Of a stretch of DNA of 64,000 nucleotides, positions 54,899-64,000 are shown piece by piece. The DNA comes from G963662905 sp963662905. Its GTDB lineage: Bacteria > Bacteroidota > Bacteroidia > Bacteroidales > WRLA01. Within the stretch, counting starts at the first letter, position 1, and the number at the start of each line of letters is the position of its first letter. The stretch lies in the NCBI GenBank assembly GCA_963662905.2, contig CAXXFD010000002.1, forward strand, positions 248,001 through 312,000. The letters run 5' to 3'. Below the pieces are notes generated by a model that was given only the letters and a program-made list of their open reading frames with translations, searched no databases and was not told where the DNA came from. Both the position numbers and the translations under genes were made by a program.

Positions 54899-55950
54899 TT
54901 GAATATAGAGCAAGCCTTGGTCTTTTTTTCTATTCCTTTGGTATTGATTCGACAAGCTCAGCACCAGAGGCACAAAAGGAACCAAAAGCCAAGTCAAAAC
55001 AAAGTGGGCCGCAAAGCCGCTTTATGGGGCGCTGTCATTGGCACTTTGCCCGATCTGGACGTATTCATTCCCATGGGAAATGCCATCCGTGATTTTACGT
55101 ACCACAGAGCTGAAAGCCATGCTTTTTTCTATATGGCACTTGCTACGCCACTTATTGTCTGGCTGATTACAAAAATCCATCCCACAACGAAATCCCACAA
55201 AATCCGCTGGCTTTTTGCCGTTTTCCTGGTTTTTGTCACTCATGCGCTGCTCGATAGTTTTAATGTATATGGAACGCAATTACTGCTCCCATTTACAAAT
55301 CATCCTTTTGGCTGGGGAACTATTTTCGTCATTGATCCGCTCTACACAATTCCTTTGCTGATTGGGATCAGTTCTTTTTTCTTTCTTCAGAAAAAGCCAC
55401 GTCTCGCCCTTAGGATTAATCTGACAGGTCTGATCGTGAGTAGTTTATACCTGATATGGAGCTTAGGCGCACAGCAATATGTATATTCCGTTGCTGAGAA
55501 ATCCCTGGCCGCTCAGAGCATTAAAACTTCCAAAACCCTGGCCGGCCCACTCCTTTTAACACCTTTTTATGGAGAATAATTGGCAAAACCGAAAGCGGTT
55601 ATATTGAAGGCTATTACTCCATTTTTGACCAATCTAAGGAAATCCACTTCAAAGCCCACACATCCGAAAATGAGCTTTTGAATCCCATCAGCGACGACTG
55701 GAATGTGGAGCGATTAAAATGGTTTACCAAAGGATTTTATAAAGTTTATGCGGTTGGCGACAAAATAGTTATGACCGACATCCGAATGGGCGCCAGTGGC
55801 ATGTATTTCTTCAATTTCGTTGTAGGCCAAAAAACTGCAGAAGGCATAAAGACTGCCCCTGTGGAAAAACTCGATCCTGAAGAATTTAATGGTGCGGAAT
55901 CCTTAAAAAATCTTTGGAAGAGGATCTTGGATGAGGGTGTGGAGTTTTAA
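54899..55950 (+). pseudogene. Membrane-bound metal-dependent hydrolase (YdjM/DUF457-like), frameshifted
   Basis: From 55008 the frame matches this family: VGRKAALWGAVIGTLPDLDVF, FTYHRAESHAFFY and THALLDSFNVYGTQLLLPF, with several membrane segments. The usual N-terminus (MDSLTQxxLGAAVGEA-like) is replaced by unrelated basic sequence. After TPFYGE the frame stops at 55579, but the family continues in the next frame as WRIIGKTESGYIEGYYSIF, then NPISDDWNVERLKWF to 55950. The shift is in a run of five T (55564-55568). Both ends are thus damaged. The shift could be a sequencing error; the lost N-terminus could not. Confidence 0.8.
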
Positions 55951-56229
55951 GGGTAAATTGGGGGATAGACGTTCAGGCATTTTTAAAACTTAAACCAAAA
56001 ACATTTCTTGCTCTGAACCTGATTTGCATTGTAATCAGTAGATTTCGTTTTGCGCTGAACTTAATGGGCCTTGCGCATGGAATGGAGCGTATTTTCCTGA
56101 ATTTGGTAGGCATTGCGTATGGAATAAGGTGCTATCCAATTAATGCCATTCTTTATTTCCTGTCTATTAAGAAACAAAATATTTAGCAAAAAATCAATAA
56201 TCAAGCTCTGTTATATTGGAATTTTTTGA

Positions 56230-56237
56230 TACATTTG
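56230..56237 (+). promoter_or_regulatory. TAnnTTTG -7 box of the four-gene TcmP operon
   Basis: TACATTTG is a perfect -7 match 83 bp before the methyltransferase ATG, with no clear -33 TTG at normal distance. The rest of the 370-bp gap (55951-56320) has no convincing gene. An open stretch without ATG ends in TAATG at the methyltransferase start and encodes AIIEAIDKRLLHLERYFKQ, possibly the end of a lost upstream gene. Confidence 0.4.
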
Positions 56238-56320
56238 ATTTTTAAAACTCCGCGAGCCATAATTGAAGCTATTGATAAGCGGTTGTTGCATCTCGAACGA
56301 TACTTTAAACAAAAACTGTA

Positions 56321-57349
56321 ATGGTTAAGAAGATACAAAACAAAAACTTAACAAAAGCAAAGAAAAATAAAAAAGATGAGTTCTATACTCAGCTTTCGGA
56401 TATTGAGCGAGAGCTTAAGCATTATAAAAAGCACTTCAAAAACAAAGTAGTTTACTGCAATTGTGATGATCCGCGAATAAGCAATTTTTTCCACTACTTC
56501 TCTTATAATTTTGAAAAACTCGGGCTTAAAAAACTGATCACTACCTGTTATAAAAATCAGAACATGGAATTATTCAGTCAAAATGAATCAAAAAAAGCCA
56601 TCTATCTTGAATACGAAGGTGATAAAAATGGAAATTTCAAGCCCGATCCGGAAGAAATTGGCATCATACCCATGAAAGGAGATGGTGACTTCCGCAGCAA
56701 GGAAAGCATAGAGCTATTAAAACAAGCTGATATTGTCGTTACCAATCCACCCTTTTCCCTTTTCAGAGAGTATGTTGCCCAACTCATTGAATATGAAAAG
56801 AAATTTGTCATCATTGGACATCAAAATGCACTCACATACAAAGAAATATTTCCTCTCATCAAAAGTAATAAACTATGGTTAGGCTATGGTTTTAAAGGGG
56901 GAGCTGCACATTTTATAAATGAACATTATGAAGACTATGCAACAGCAGGCAATCATAAAGAAGGAATGATTAGGGTTTCAGGTGTTCATTGGTTCACTAA
57001 TCTCGATATTAACAAACGGCATGAAAACCTAATTCTTTATAAGAAATATTCTCCTGAAGAATACCCAAAATATGATAACTATGACGCAATAGAAGTTTCA
57101 AAAACCAACGATATACCTGTTGATTACAATGGAGTTATGGGCGTACCAATTACATTTATGAACAAATACAATCCAGATCAATTCGAGATAATTGGATCAA
57201 ATTTAACACATGGTACTCCCATGAGTAAAATTGCAAAAAAAGGTTCCTATGCACAAGGAGGACCTAGTTTTTATACGAATAATGGAGATGGCACCTATAA
57301 ACGGATATACACACGGATACTCATCAAACATAAAAGCTCAAGAAAATGA
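56321..57349 (+). CDS. EcoRI-family adenine-specific DNA methyltransferase
   Basis: This 342-residue protein resembles the M.EcoRI family: the N-terminal KKDEFYTQLSDIEREL, VVYCNCDDPRISNFFHYF and the adenine catalytic motif TNPPFSLFREY (Asn-Pro-Pro-Phe at 142-145), followed by LWLGYGF and a C-terminal region ending IYTRILIKH. It should methylate N6 of adenine in a defined site. No EcoRI-type endonuclease lies beside it; instead a DUF262-HNH gene overlaps its stop by 4 bp (ATGA). It is the first gene of a tightly packed, AT-rich operon with TcmP and DUF5131 genes. Confidence 0.92.
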   Translation: MVKKIQNKNLTKAKKNKKDEFYTQLSDIERELKHYKKHFKNKVVYCNCDDPRISNFFHYFSYNFEKLGLKKLITTCYKNQNMELFSQNESKKAIYLEYEGDKNGNFKPDPEEIGIIPMKGDGDFRSKESIELLKQADIVVTNPPFSLFREYVAQLIEYEKKFVIIGHQNALTYKEIFPLIKSNKLWLGYGFKGGAAHFINEHYEDYATAGNHKEGMIRVSGVHWFTNLDINKRHENLILYKKYSPEEYPKYDNYDAIEVSKTNDIPVDYNGVMGVPITFMNKYNPDQFEIIGSNLTHGTPMSKIAKKGSYAQGGPSFYTNNGDGTYKRIYTRILIKHKSSRK

Positions 57350-58431
57350 AAATAGAGTTAAGAGAGATAACAATCGCAGAACTGACCAACGGATATGAAG
57401 ACAACGAAGAAAAGGGTGTTCTTGGCTTTGATGGCAAACTGGATATCCGTCCGCCTTACCAAAGGGAATTTATTTATAAAGACAAACAACGCGATGCTGT
57501 AATTGAAACCGTAACCAAAGACTTCCCGCTAAATATAATGTATTGGGCTGTAAGAGAGGACGGAATGCACGAAGTAATTGACGGGCAACAAAGAACCATT
57601 TCGATTTGCCAGTACGTCGAAGGTGATTTTGCATTTAAAAACCGCTATTTTCATAACTTACAAAAAGATGAGCGTGCGCAAATATTAGACTATAAATTAA
57701 TGGTCTATCTATGCAGTGGCACTGATAGTGAAAAATTAGACTGGTTTAAAACAATCAACATTGCAGGCGAGAAACTTACGGCTCAGGAATTAAGAAATGC
57801 CGTTTATTCCGGCTCATGGGTCACTGATGCCAAAAGATATTTCAGTAAAAATAATTGTGCTGCTTATGGCATTGGAAGCGACTATATGGCAGGATCTCCA
57901 ATAAGACAAGATTATCTTGAAACCGCCATTAAGTGGATTTCAGGAGACAAGATTAAAACCTATATGGCAGAGCATCAAAAAGACCCTAACGCTTTGGCAT
58001 TATGGCAATATTACACCAGTGTAATAACCTGGGTTAAAGGCACTTTTGAAAAAAAGCGCACAAAATTCATGAAAGGAGTTGATTGGGGTCCATTGTATAA
58101 TGAATTTAAAGACAAAGTTTTTGACACAAAAAAAATTGAAGCCGAGACAGCAAAATTAATTGCTGATGATGATGTGCAAAAGAAAAAAGGCATTTACCCC
58201 TATATCTTAACACGAGACGAAAAACATCTTGGAATAAGAGCCTTTTCAGACACGATAAAGCAAAAAGTTTATGAGAAACAGAACGGAATCTGCGTAGTAT
58301 GCAAAAAAGAATTTGATATTTCTGCAATGGAAGGCGATCATATAACTCCTTGGCATGAGGGGGGCAAAACCATTGAAGAAAACTGCCAAATGCTATGTAA
58401 GGATTGCAACCGACGTAAATCTGGAAAATAG
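57346..58431 (+). CDS. DUF262 protein with C-terminal HNH nuclease
   Basis: This 361-residue protein has a DUF262/ParB-like N-domain with the nucleotide-handling motif IDGQQR (78-83) preceded by IRPPYQREFIY. Its C-terminal HNH domain is C316-x-x-C319, D331-H332, H337, N346 and C351-x-x-C354. This combination is related to GmrS/GmrD-type modification-dependent restriction enzymes, in which DUF262 uses NTP and the HNH part cuts DNA. Next to an adenine methylase it could act as the restriction half of the pair. It is coupled to the methylase by a 4-bp overlap and lies 7 bp before TcmP. Confidence 0.9.
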   Translation: MKIELREITIAELTNGYEDNEEKGVLGFDGKLDIRPPYQREFIYKDKQRDAVIETVTKDFPLNIMYWAVREDGMHEVIDGQQRTISICQYVEGDFAFKNRYFHNLQKDERAQILDYKLMVYLCSGTDSEKLDWFKTINIAGEKLTAQELRNAVYSGSWVTDAKRYFSKNNCAAYGIGSDYMAGSPIRQDYLETAIKWISGDKIKTYMAEHQKDPNALALWQYYTSVITWVKGTFEKKRTKFMKGVDWGPLYNEFKDKVFDTKKIEAETAKLIADDDVQKKKGIYPYILTRDEKHLGIRAFSDTIKQKVYEKQNGICVVCKKEFDISAMEGDHITPWHEGGKTIEENCQMLCKDCNRRKSGK

Positions 58432-58438
58432 TTGGATT

Positions 58439-59611
58439 ATGGGAATAAAGAAAGAGAGCGCGAAAAATGTAATGTATCCACATTCTGTTGCAAAACTAGA
58501 GTATTATCAATCATATCTGAAACGATATCTGCCGATTTTACGCCTCGCTGAATTCACTGATTGTATAAATATTTTTGATGTTTTTTGTGGCACAGGAATA
58601 TATAAAGATGGAACCAAAGGAAGTCCCATTTTAGCATACGAGGCTGTAAAAGAGAGTTATTTGGCGCACCAAGACAAACAATTAACACCAGTTGGTTTAT
58701 ATATTAATGATTTAGTAAAAAACAAAATAGACGGTGTTGAAAAGTATCTTCGAAGTGTTAATGCTGATAAATACTGTAAAATAGGTTTTTACAACAAAAA
58801 AGCAGAAACATTTCTTAATCAAATATCTGCTTTCGTAAATAAAGAAAGCACAACAGTAAGGAATCTTGTCTTGATAGACCCCTATGGATATAAAGATATA
58901 TGCCGTAGGCAAATATCCGCCTTGATACAAAAGAAGAACACAGAAGTAATCTTATTTCTTCCAGTCTCACAAATATATCGGTTTACCGGAAAGATTGTAA
59001 ATGACGAGGATTATAATATTAACGCATTGAAAAATTTTATTGATAGTTTTTTTCCGTCGCAAAATCATCCTGTTAGATGTAATAATGTCGCCAACGAACT
59101 TGAATTCATTGACTACATAAAAGAAGCATTATCTTTTAATGAGAATTTTTATTCTGCATCCTATTATCTTCAAAGAGACGATCGAAATCATTATTATGCT
59201 ATCTTTTTTATATCTCCTAGCATTTATGGTTTACAAAAAATTCTTGAAGTAAAATGGAATTTGAATGAAGAAACAGGTGCAGGTTTTGAGCAACCCAAAG
59301 CAATAGGATTATTTGATGACCAATTTAAAGAAGAAAAGAAAGCCGAAATATACAATGATCTAAAAAAGAAGTTAATCGAATATATTTCAAGTAATAACGG
59401 GATTAATAATAACCAGCTATATGAATTTACATTGAAAAATATGTTTCTTCCAAAACATTCAAATGAAGTTTTAAGAGAACTTCAAAACAACAACAAAATA
59501 GATGTTTTAGACGTTAATACTAATAAAAGTGCTAGGAAAAATTCTTTTTATCAAGATTATAGTAAGTATTATAAGAATAAGATTGTCAAAGTTCTGATTA
59601 AAATTAAATAA
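58439..59611 (+). CDS. tcmP: Three-Cys-motif partner protein TcmP
   Basis: The start is taken at MGIKKESAKNVMYPHSVAKL (58439), 7 bp after the previous stop; an extension upstream overlaps the HNH domain. The 390-residue protein matches TcmP: the N-terminal K-x-x-x-L-E-Y-Y-Q-S-Y region, NIFDVFCGTGIYKDGTKGSP (methyltransferase-like), LVLIDPYGYK and a C-terminal winged-helix-like part. TcmP is named for occurring beside three-Cys proteins such as Gp37/Gp68; its activity is not established. The partner is directly downstream with a 2-bp gap. Confidence 0.9.
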   Translation: MGIKKESAKNVMYPHSVAKLEYYQSYLKRYLPILRLAEFTDCINIFDVFCGTGIYKDGTKGSPILAYEAVKESYLAHQDKQLTPVGLYINDLVKNKIDGVEKYLRSVNADKYCKIGFYNKKAETFLNQISAFVNKESTTVRNLVLIDPYGYKDICRRQISALIQKKNTEVILFLPVSQIYRFTGKIVNDEDYNINALKNFIDSFFPSQNHPVRCNNVANELEFIDYIKEALSFNENFYSASYYLQRDDRNHYYAIFFISPSIYGLQKILEVKWNLNEETGAGFEQPKAIGLFDDQFKEEKKAEIYNDLKKKLIEYISSNNGINNNQLYEFTLKNMFLPKHSNEVLRELQNNNKIDVLDVNTNKSARKNSFYQDYSKYYKNKIVKVLIKIK

Positions 59612-59613
59612 TC

Positions 59614-60366
59614 ATGGCATCAAAAATAGAATGGACAGAAGCAACGTGGAATCCTTCATCAGGATGCACGAAAATTTCAGAGGGATGCAAAAACTGTTAT
59701 GCGGAGTCAATGGCAATAAGATTAAAAGCGATTGGCACCGTTGGCTATGAAAACGGTTTCGAGTTTTGCACTGTTCCATCTCGATTGAATGAACCTTTGC
59801 GCAAAAAGAAACCTACTGTGTTTTTTGTTAATTCGATGAGCGATATTTTTCACGAACAAATGCCGATTGATTATCTAAATAAAATATTTGAAATCATTAA
59901 GGCAACACCTCAGCACACTTATCAAGTATTAACGAAGAGGGCTGACAGAATGTTTGAGTATTTTTCACGCAATCCTGTTCCTAAGAATGTTTGGCTAGGA
60001 GTTACTGTTGAGAATATTCGGCAAGGATTACCTCGTATTAATTATCTAAGACAAATAAATGCCAGTATTTTGTTCTTATCAATCGAGCCCTTATTAGAAG
60101 ACCTGGGAAATATAAATCTACAGAATATTGACTGGGTAATTGTTGGTGGCGAAAGTGGAAACAGAGCCAGGCCAATGGATGCTGATTGGGTACTTAAAAT
60201 AAAAGAACAATGCGAACAATCTAATGTCGCCTTTTTCTTCAAGCAATGGGGCACATGGGGTGCAGATAAGATAAAACGAAGCAAAAAAGTTAACGGAAAG
60301 AAACTTAACGGAAAAATTTGGCAACAGTATCCTGAGAAAATAGAAAAGCTTTATGAATTGGCATAA
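59614..60366 (+). CDS. Gp37/Gp68-family three-Cys protein (DUF5131)
   Basis: This 250-residue protein begins MASKIEWTEATWNPSSGCTK. Cys18-x6-Cys25-x2-Cys28 forms the three-Cys motif, likely an iron-sulfur or metal site of radical-SAM-like type. VLTKRADRM, NVWLGVTVEN, LSIEPLLEDL, VIVGGESGNRARPM and FFFKQWGTWG are diagnostic for DUF5131, first seen in phages. The reaction is unknown. With TcmP it forms a recurring two-gene module. It ends the operon, and the 150 bp that follow hold no gene. Confidence 0.93.
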   Translation: MASKIEWTEATWNPSSGCTKISEGCKNCYAESMAIRLKAIGTVGYENGFEFCTVPSRLNEPLRKKKPTVFFVNSMSDIFHEQMPIDYLNKIFEIIKATPQHTYQVLTKRADRMFEYFSRNPVPKNVWLGVTVENIRQGLPRINYLRQINASILFLSIEPLLEDLGNINLQNIDWVIVGGESGNRARPMDADWVLKIKEQCEQSNVAFFFKQWGTWGADKIKRSKKVNGKKLNGKIWQQYPEKIEKLYELA

Positions 60367-60524
60367 TATCAACAAATTATAGAGTTTAAATCAAAGAAGT
60401 GTTTCGTTCATAATGTTCGAGATCGAGGCATTCAAAGGGATAAAAACAAGGAGTCCGCGAAGTTTCGGGATGACTTGGTTTTATCACGAGAATAACGATG
60501 AGATCGGGCATTAGGGACAAACAC

Positions 60525-63026
60525 TCACCGCCCCACACCATAAACAAACTTCATCAAAAAAGGAAATTCCTGGTCTTCCGGGTTGGTACGAATAGCTTCG
60601 CGGAGTTTGTTCAGGGCTTTTTGTGGCTCTCCGCTGTGCTGGTAGTAAAGGCTTTCGTTCAGCAGTGTGTTTCCGTTGATGAACTGTTGCATTTTTTGGG
60701 CGTCATCAACATTTTCAAATACGCCTGAAATATCCGCACGGCTGTCGTTGAGAAATTTCAGGTTTTGCGGCAGGTTTTCTTCTCTGAAACAGTCGAAATC
60801 GAAAAACTCGGTATAGCTCAGGTCGTCGGTATTGATGCGCACATCCTGCGGAAAAGCAGCTATGGCAGCACTATCGAGGATCATGCAGGCGGCATTGTGG
60901 TAGGGCTGCAAATAGAAAAACTCATCCTGCGGCTGTGCTTCCACAATTTCTTTCCACTGCCCAAAATCAATCTTTTTTTCGTCATTGCGCCCAAACAAAA
61001 CCGCATGGTATTGCCCCAGCCATAGCGACGAATTCGGGAAAACGGAATGGAATGTTTTGATCAGTCCCTGCAAATCCTTTAAACGCAGTTTGTGAATGGG
61101 CAGGTATTGCGACACCATCCCGCCATCGCTCAGGTGGTCGCGGCATTGCTCAAAATATTCTTTGGTATAGAGGTTTCCCGAGCCCAGCACCGGATGGGTC
61201 GGGTCGCAGGTAATCATATCGTATTTTTTGGCCGTCATTTGCAAAAAATGCCGCCCGTCGCCGGGAATCATGTTCAGGCGCGGATCACTGGCCACATTTT
61301 TATTAAAGGCAAAATAATGCTTCGAAGCTTCTGTAAGCCCGGGTACCAGCTCCACACAGTCGATATGCCCTACCGAAGGGTGCGAAGCAATCACCGAAGT
61401 TGTGACGCCAATTCCAAAGCCGACTACCAGCACATTTTTGGCTTCCAGTCCGGCGAAAAACGGCAGATGCCCCACAAGTTTCACGGCTTTGATGGCATCG
61501 TAATTGGAGCCGATAACCGCGCTGTTGTTCACAAAACTGGATTTGCGGAAAAAGCCGCGCCCCGGATCTTCGCCTACCACAATCGTCCCTTCCACGGTTT
61601 CATCGTAAAACAGGATTTTGCGGTCGCGTTTTTTAAAGGATGGCGGCAAAATCATAATGGGCTCCATAAGCAGGATAATGCCCAGCAGCACGACAGATCC
61701 TACCATGAGGCCCTGGCGCAGTTTTTTTCTTGTTTTGTCCCTGGCGGACATGAACGCAGTCAGCAAAACCGTAATAAAAATCACGCTGATGATTGCCCGT
61801 GATGCACCCAAAAGAGGGATGAGCGCAAAAGTAGCCAGAGCCGGACCGAGCACGGATCCCAGGGTATTGAATAAGAGTATTTTACCCACATTTTTACTCA
61901 CATTGGCATGGCCAAGGGTAAACATCCGACAGGCCAGCGGAAAGGCAAATCCCGAAATCAGGGAGGGCGGCATCACAATAAAAACCGAAGCCAGGAAAGG
62001 CGCTACAATCAAGCGCACATAGGGATTGGTAATGGATTCCCCAAAGGGAAAAAGAAAAATTTCGGGCAGTTTCACCGAAAAAATCAAGCCCAGAAAAACC
62101 AGCCCAACAAATATTAAAAGGGCTCTGTACATAGTCAGGGCATGATGGGTTATTCTATCGCCATATCGCCTGAAGGTTAAACTTCCGAAGAACAATCCCA
62201 TGATCACAAAAGAAGTAATCACCGTGAAAGTATAGCTCGTATTGGTGAAATAAACTTTAAAAATCCGTATCCAGATCAGCTGCAGGCTCAGCACAGCAAT
62301 CCCGAAAATAAATGCAGAAACCAAAGCAATGCGGCGGTAATGCTGTGTATCAATTTTACTTTTCTGCCTTTCTTCGGTATTTTCCTTGACAACAGGCACT
62401 TCAAAACTTTTAAAAACGATAAATGCCATTCCTCCGCAGAGCAATGCCAAAGCAGAAGCCAGGAACATTGTCCCCTCCTGCCCCATATTTCCCAGAAAAA
62501 TAAATCCGGTAAAGAGCCCGCCCATTGTACTGCCCAGTGTTTCGAAGGCATAAAGTCCGCCAAACTTCCCTGCTACACCTTTATCATTGATTATCAACAT
62601 TTTGCTCACCAGCGGAATCACGCCGCCCATCATAAATGCCGGAATGCAAAGTAGTATGAATGTAATGGCAAAAAAGACGGCATCGGCGGTAGCTGCGCTT
62701 TCAAAAGTTCCGAAAAGCGCGGATGTAAGCCCGCCAATAATGAAATAATTCACCAGACTGAAAATCCCTAAGCCTGCCAGAATTGCTCCGAGCAATTTCC
62801 CGGGATATTTTTGGCGATTGGCCTTATTTCCCAAAATCCATGCACCGGCGCCAAATCCGGCCATCACGGCCATCAGCACAATAGTAGAAGCCGTTACGGT
62901 TGTCCCGAGGATGTGCGAGAGGAAACGGTTCCAGCTTACTTCATAAATCAGGAAGCTAAATCCCGCAAGGAAAATAATGAGCAGCAGCAAGCTTTTTTGT
63001 CCGGACTTTATGTTTGTTTCAGGCAT
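60525..63026 (-). CDS. Membrane protein fused to spermidine-synthase-like domain
   Basis: This 833-residue chain has an N-terminal MFS-like region of about 13 membrane helices (residues 10-460). It is followed by a cytoplasmic spermidine-synthase-like Rossmann domain (about 470-740), with glycine loop VLVVGFGIGVTTS, the acidic strand end CVELVPG and ITCDPTHPVLG. A TPR-like tail (LRDAIRTNP-type, NKLREAIRTNPEDQEF) ends the protein. In the family the aminopropyltransferase active site is often altered, and the substrate of these fusions is unknown. It is a single gene on the minus strand. Confidence 0.9.
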   Translation of the reverse strand: MPETNIKSGQKSLLLLIIFLAGFSFLIYEVSWNRFLSHILGTTVTASTIVLMAVMAGFGAGAWILGNKANRQKYPGKLLGAILAGLGIFSLVNYFIIGGLTSALFGTFESAATADAVFFAITFILLCIPAFMMGGVIPLVSKMLIINDKGVAGKFGGLYAFETLGSTMGGLFTGFIFLGNMGQEGTMFLASALALLCGGMAFIVFKSFEVPVVKENTEERQKSKIDTQHYRRIALVSAFIFGIAVLSLQLIWIRIFKVYFTNTSYTFTVITSFVIMGLFFGSLTFRRYGDRITHHALTMYRALLIFVGLVFLGLIFSVKLPEIFLFPFGESITNPYVRLIVAPFLASVFIVMPPSLISGFAFPLACRMFTLGHANVSKNVGKILLFNTLGSVLGPALATFALIPLLGASRAIISVIFITVLLTAFMSARDKTRKKLRQGLMVGSVVLLGIILLMEPIMILPPSFKKRDRKILFYDETVEGTIVVGEDPGRGFFRKSSFVNNSAVIGSNYDAIKAVKLVGHLPFFAGLEAKNVLVVGFGIGVTTSVIASHPSVGHIDCVELVPGLTEASKHYFAFNKNVASDPRLNMIPGDGRHFLQMTAKKYDMITCDPTHPVLGSGNLYTKEYFEQCRDHLSDGGMVSQYLPIHKLRLKDLQGLIKTFHSVFPNSSLWLGQYHAVLFGRNDEKKIDFGQWKEIVEAQPQDEFFYLQPYHNAACMILDSAAIAAFPQDVRINTDDLSYTEFFDFDCFREENLPQNLKFLNDSRADISGVFENVDDAQKMQQFINGNTLLNESLYYQHSGEPQKALNKLREAIRTNPEDQEFPFLMKFVYGVGR

Positions 63027-63215
63027 TATCGGTAGAATTTGAGTTCATCAGAAAGCAAACAAAGATATTCAATTTCCGGATGCAGGGAAAAAGGACGTTT
63101 CTACAGTTTTAAAAGCAATGGGCTTTAAGGATAATCACCCAAAACCTTCAGCCTGAATAAACACGCTCCAATACCGGAATAAGAAAAGTCCATGGTGGCA
63201 AAGCATAAATGAAAC

Positions 63216-63246
63216 AAAAAAAGGCCACCCAAAGGCAGCCCTTATT
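63216..63246 (-). terminator. Terminator of the LruC-domain gene
   Basis: On the minus strand, AAGGGCTGCC pairs with GGTGGCCTTT using two wobble pairs, and is followed by seven T. It lies about 25 bp past the stop. Confidence 0.6.
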
Positions 63247-63268
63247 TATTTCTTAGAAAAAAAAACCT

Positions 63269-64000
63269 TTAATCCTGATACCAGATTGTCGAATTATCGC
63301 GATATCCGTTCAAATCGAGATACCAATTTTGATAGGAGCTTCCTTCCGATTCGGCCCAGTCATCAAAATAGTTGTAGCCATCGCTAATTTCAATGTATTC
63401 GATCATATGATCCAGCAAAGCAGGAATATGAATCGCCCAGGGCAAATTGTTTTTATTTTTATAATATCGGCCTGTCGCCGGATTGGAATCATCATTGCTT
63501 TGCCCGAAATAAGTGGGATCGGCCATGGATGTTGGCTGATAATCAGGCAGGTGAATTTCTATATCACGGTTTCCGTCCTTGATCAGGAAAGGATTGAATG
63601 GGGGCTCACCCACCAAAACAGGATCAATGGCCGGATCAAAATTGATGGTGATGGTCGTCGTTTCGGACGTTCCAATGTTTCCATTTTCCAAAGTATTGAA
63701 AAACGCACCTCCTGCCCTGTTGATCACGGCTTCTGTATCATCAAACACATAGAAAACCGCTTTATTGGGGCCGGATTCTGTTCCATTGGAATTAAAACTG
63801 GCATAATCGGATGTGATTACAGAACCTGTTACAGAATTAACTTCGCCCGGCTGCAGATTATCGAACTGAACAGCCAATCCGTTACGAAAACTTGCTCCAA
63901 CAGCTTTTACCGTATAGTCTGTGATTATATCAACCAGCTCATTATCAGAATTATAAACCATTGTAGTTTCGTAATAGACCACATTATCGTTAAAATCGTA
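63269..64000 (-). CDS. LruC-domain secreted protein, 5' end cut by window edge
   Basis: The frame is open to the right edge, where it reads YDFNDNVVYYETTMVYN, the LruC domain entry motif, so the gene continues beyond base 64000; the ATG inside the window at 63982 is internal. Later segments NGLAVQFDNLQPGEVNSVTG and the end WYLDLNGYRDNSTIWYQD are typical of Bacteroidota LruC proteins, which are surface or secreted proteins of unknown role. No sorting domain is present at this end. Confidence 0.85.
   Translation of the reverse strand, partial: YDFNDNVVYYETTMVYNSDNELVDIITDYTVKAVGASFRNGLAVQFDNLQPGEVNSVTGSVITSDYASFNSNGTESGPNKAVFYVFDDTEAVINRAGGAFFNTLENGNIGTSETTTITINFDPAIDPVLVGEPPFNPFLIKDGNRDIEIHLPDYQPTSMADPTYFGQSNDDSNPATGRYYKNKNNLPWAIHIPALLDHMIEYIEISDGYNYFDDWAESEGSSYQNWYLDLNGYRDNSTIWYQD

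Noticed and set aside
56195..56322. Small gene upstream of the EcoRI-type methyltransferase
   Set aside because: The open stretch has no ATG and crosses the promoter-like box; at most the end of a lost gene.
61092..61802. 236-codon frame antisense to the spermidine-synthase fusion
   Set aside because: His/Gly-rich shadow of a real gene.

Overview
The window comes from a bacterium of the phylum Bacteroidota, probably an anaerobic or microaerophilic member of the Bacteroidales/Marinilabiliales type. The evidence is: three secreted proteins ending in type IX secretion (T9SS) sorting domains; lipoproteins with a Cys lipobox; promoter boxes of the Bacteroidota TAnnTTTG kind; a CarboxypepD_reg/TonB-receptor-like outer-membrane barrel; a Wzi-type capsule protein; and an [FeFe]-hydrogenase maturation gene (hydF). 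No rRNA, tRNA or CRISPR array was recognised.

Layout. (1) 1-11.9 kb: a Fic protein cut by the left edge, then a minus-strand type I restriction-modification operon: hsdM, a 59-residue ORF, a RhuM/PLD-like gene, hsdS, a GxxExxY nuclease-like gene and hsdR. hsdS is split by a complete 2,596-bp IS21-family element with a 5-bp target duplication; removing it restores the frame exactly. hsdR carries an embedded GIY-YIG nuclease domain, and both hsdR and hsdM contain a 27-bp in-frame palindromic insert. The operon lies between two 92-bp sites with the same ends and different internal hairpins. (2) 11.9-15.9 kb: an acyltransferase gene between 384/385-bp direct repeats, a stretch of unusual short repeats, and the remnants of a GH3 glycosidase and an S74 tail-fibre-type protein. 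(3) 16-39 kb: secreted degradative and surface genes (GH3, GH125, GH47, C25 peptidase, CotH-like protein, DUF1566 lipoprotein), bounded by two copies of a ~440-bp MITE-like element. Inside this stretch, a HEPN/MNT toxin-antitoxin pair and a CoiA-like gene sit between a truncated and an intact copy of the start of an outer-membrane receptor gene. A fusion of an alkyltransferase and a MagIII-like glycosylase also lies here. (4) 39-55 kb: dinB, a FemAB-like transferase, a Wzi-like barrel, a symporter-aspA-hydF-SDR operon, a hybrid histidine kinase and a C10 peptidase. (5) 56.3-60.4 kb: a compact AT-rich four-gene operon: EcoRI-type adenine methyltransferase, DUF262-HNH protein, TcmP and a three-Cys Gp37/Gp68 (DUF5131) protein. 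(6) 60.5-64 kb: a membrane/spermidine-synthase fusion and an LruC-domain protein cut by the right edge.

How the parts work together. GH125, GH47 and GH3 enzymes with C25 and C10 proteases fit breakdown of mannose-rich glycoproteins or mannans at the cell surface. The symporter-aspA-hydF set fits amino-acid import and ammonia release linked to hydrogenase maturation. The left and right parts hold DNA-modification and defence genes. The four-gene TcmP operon is the best candidate for an incompletely described system. All functional statements rest on motif recognition from the translated sequence; no search was run.
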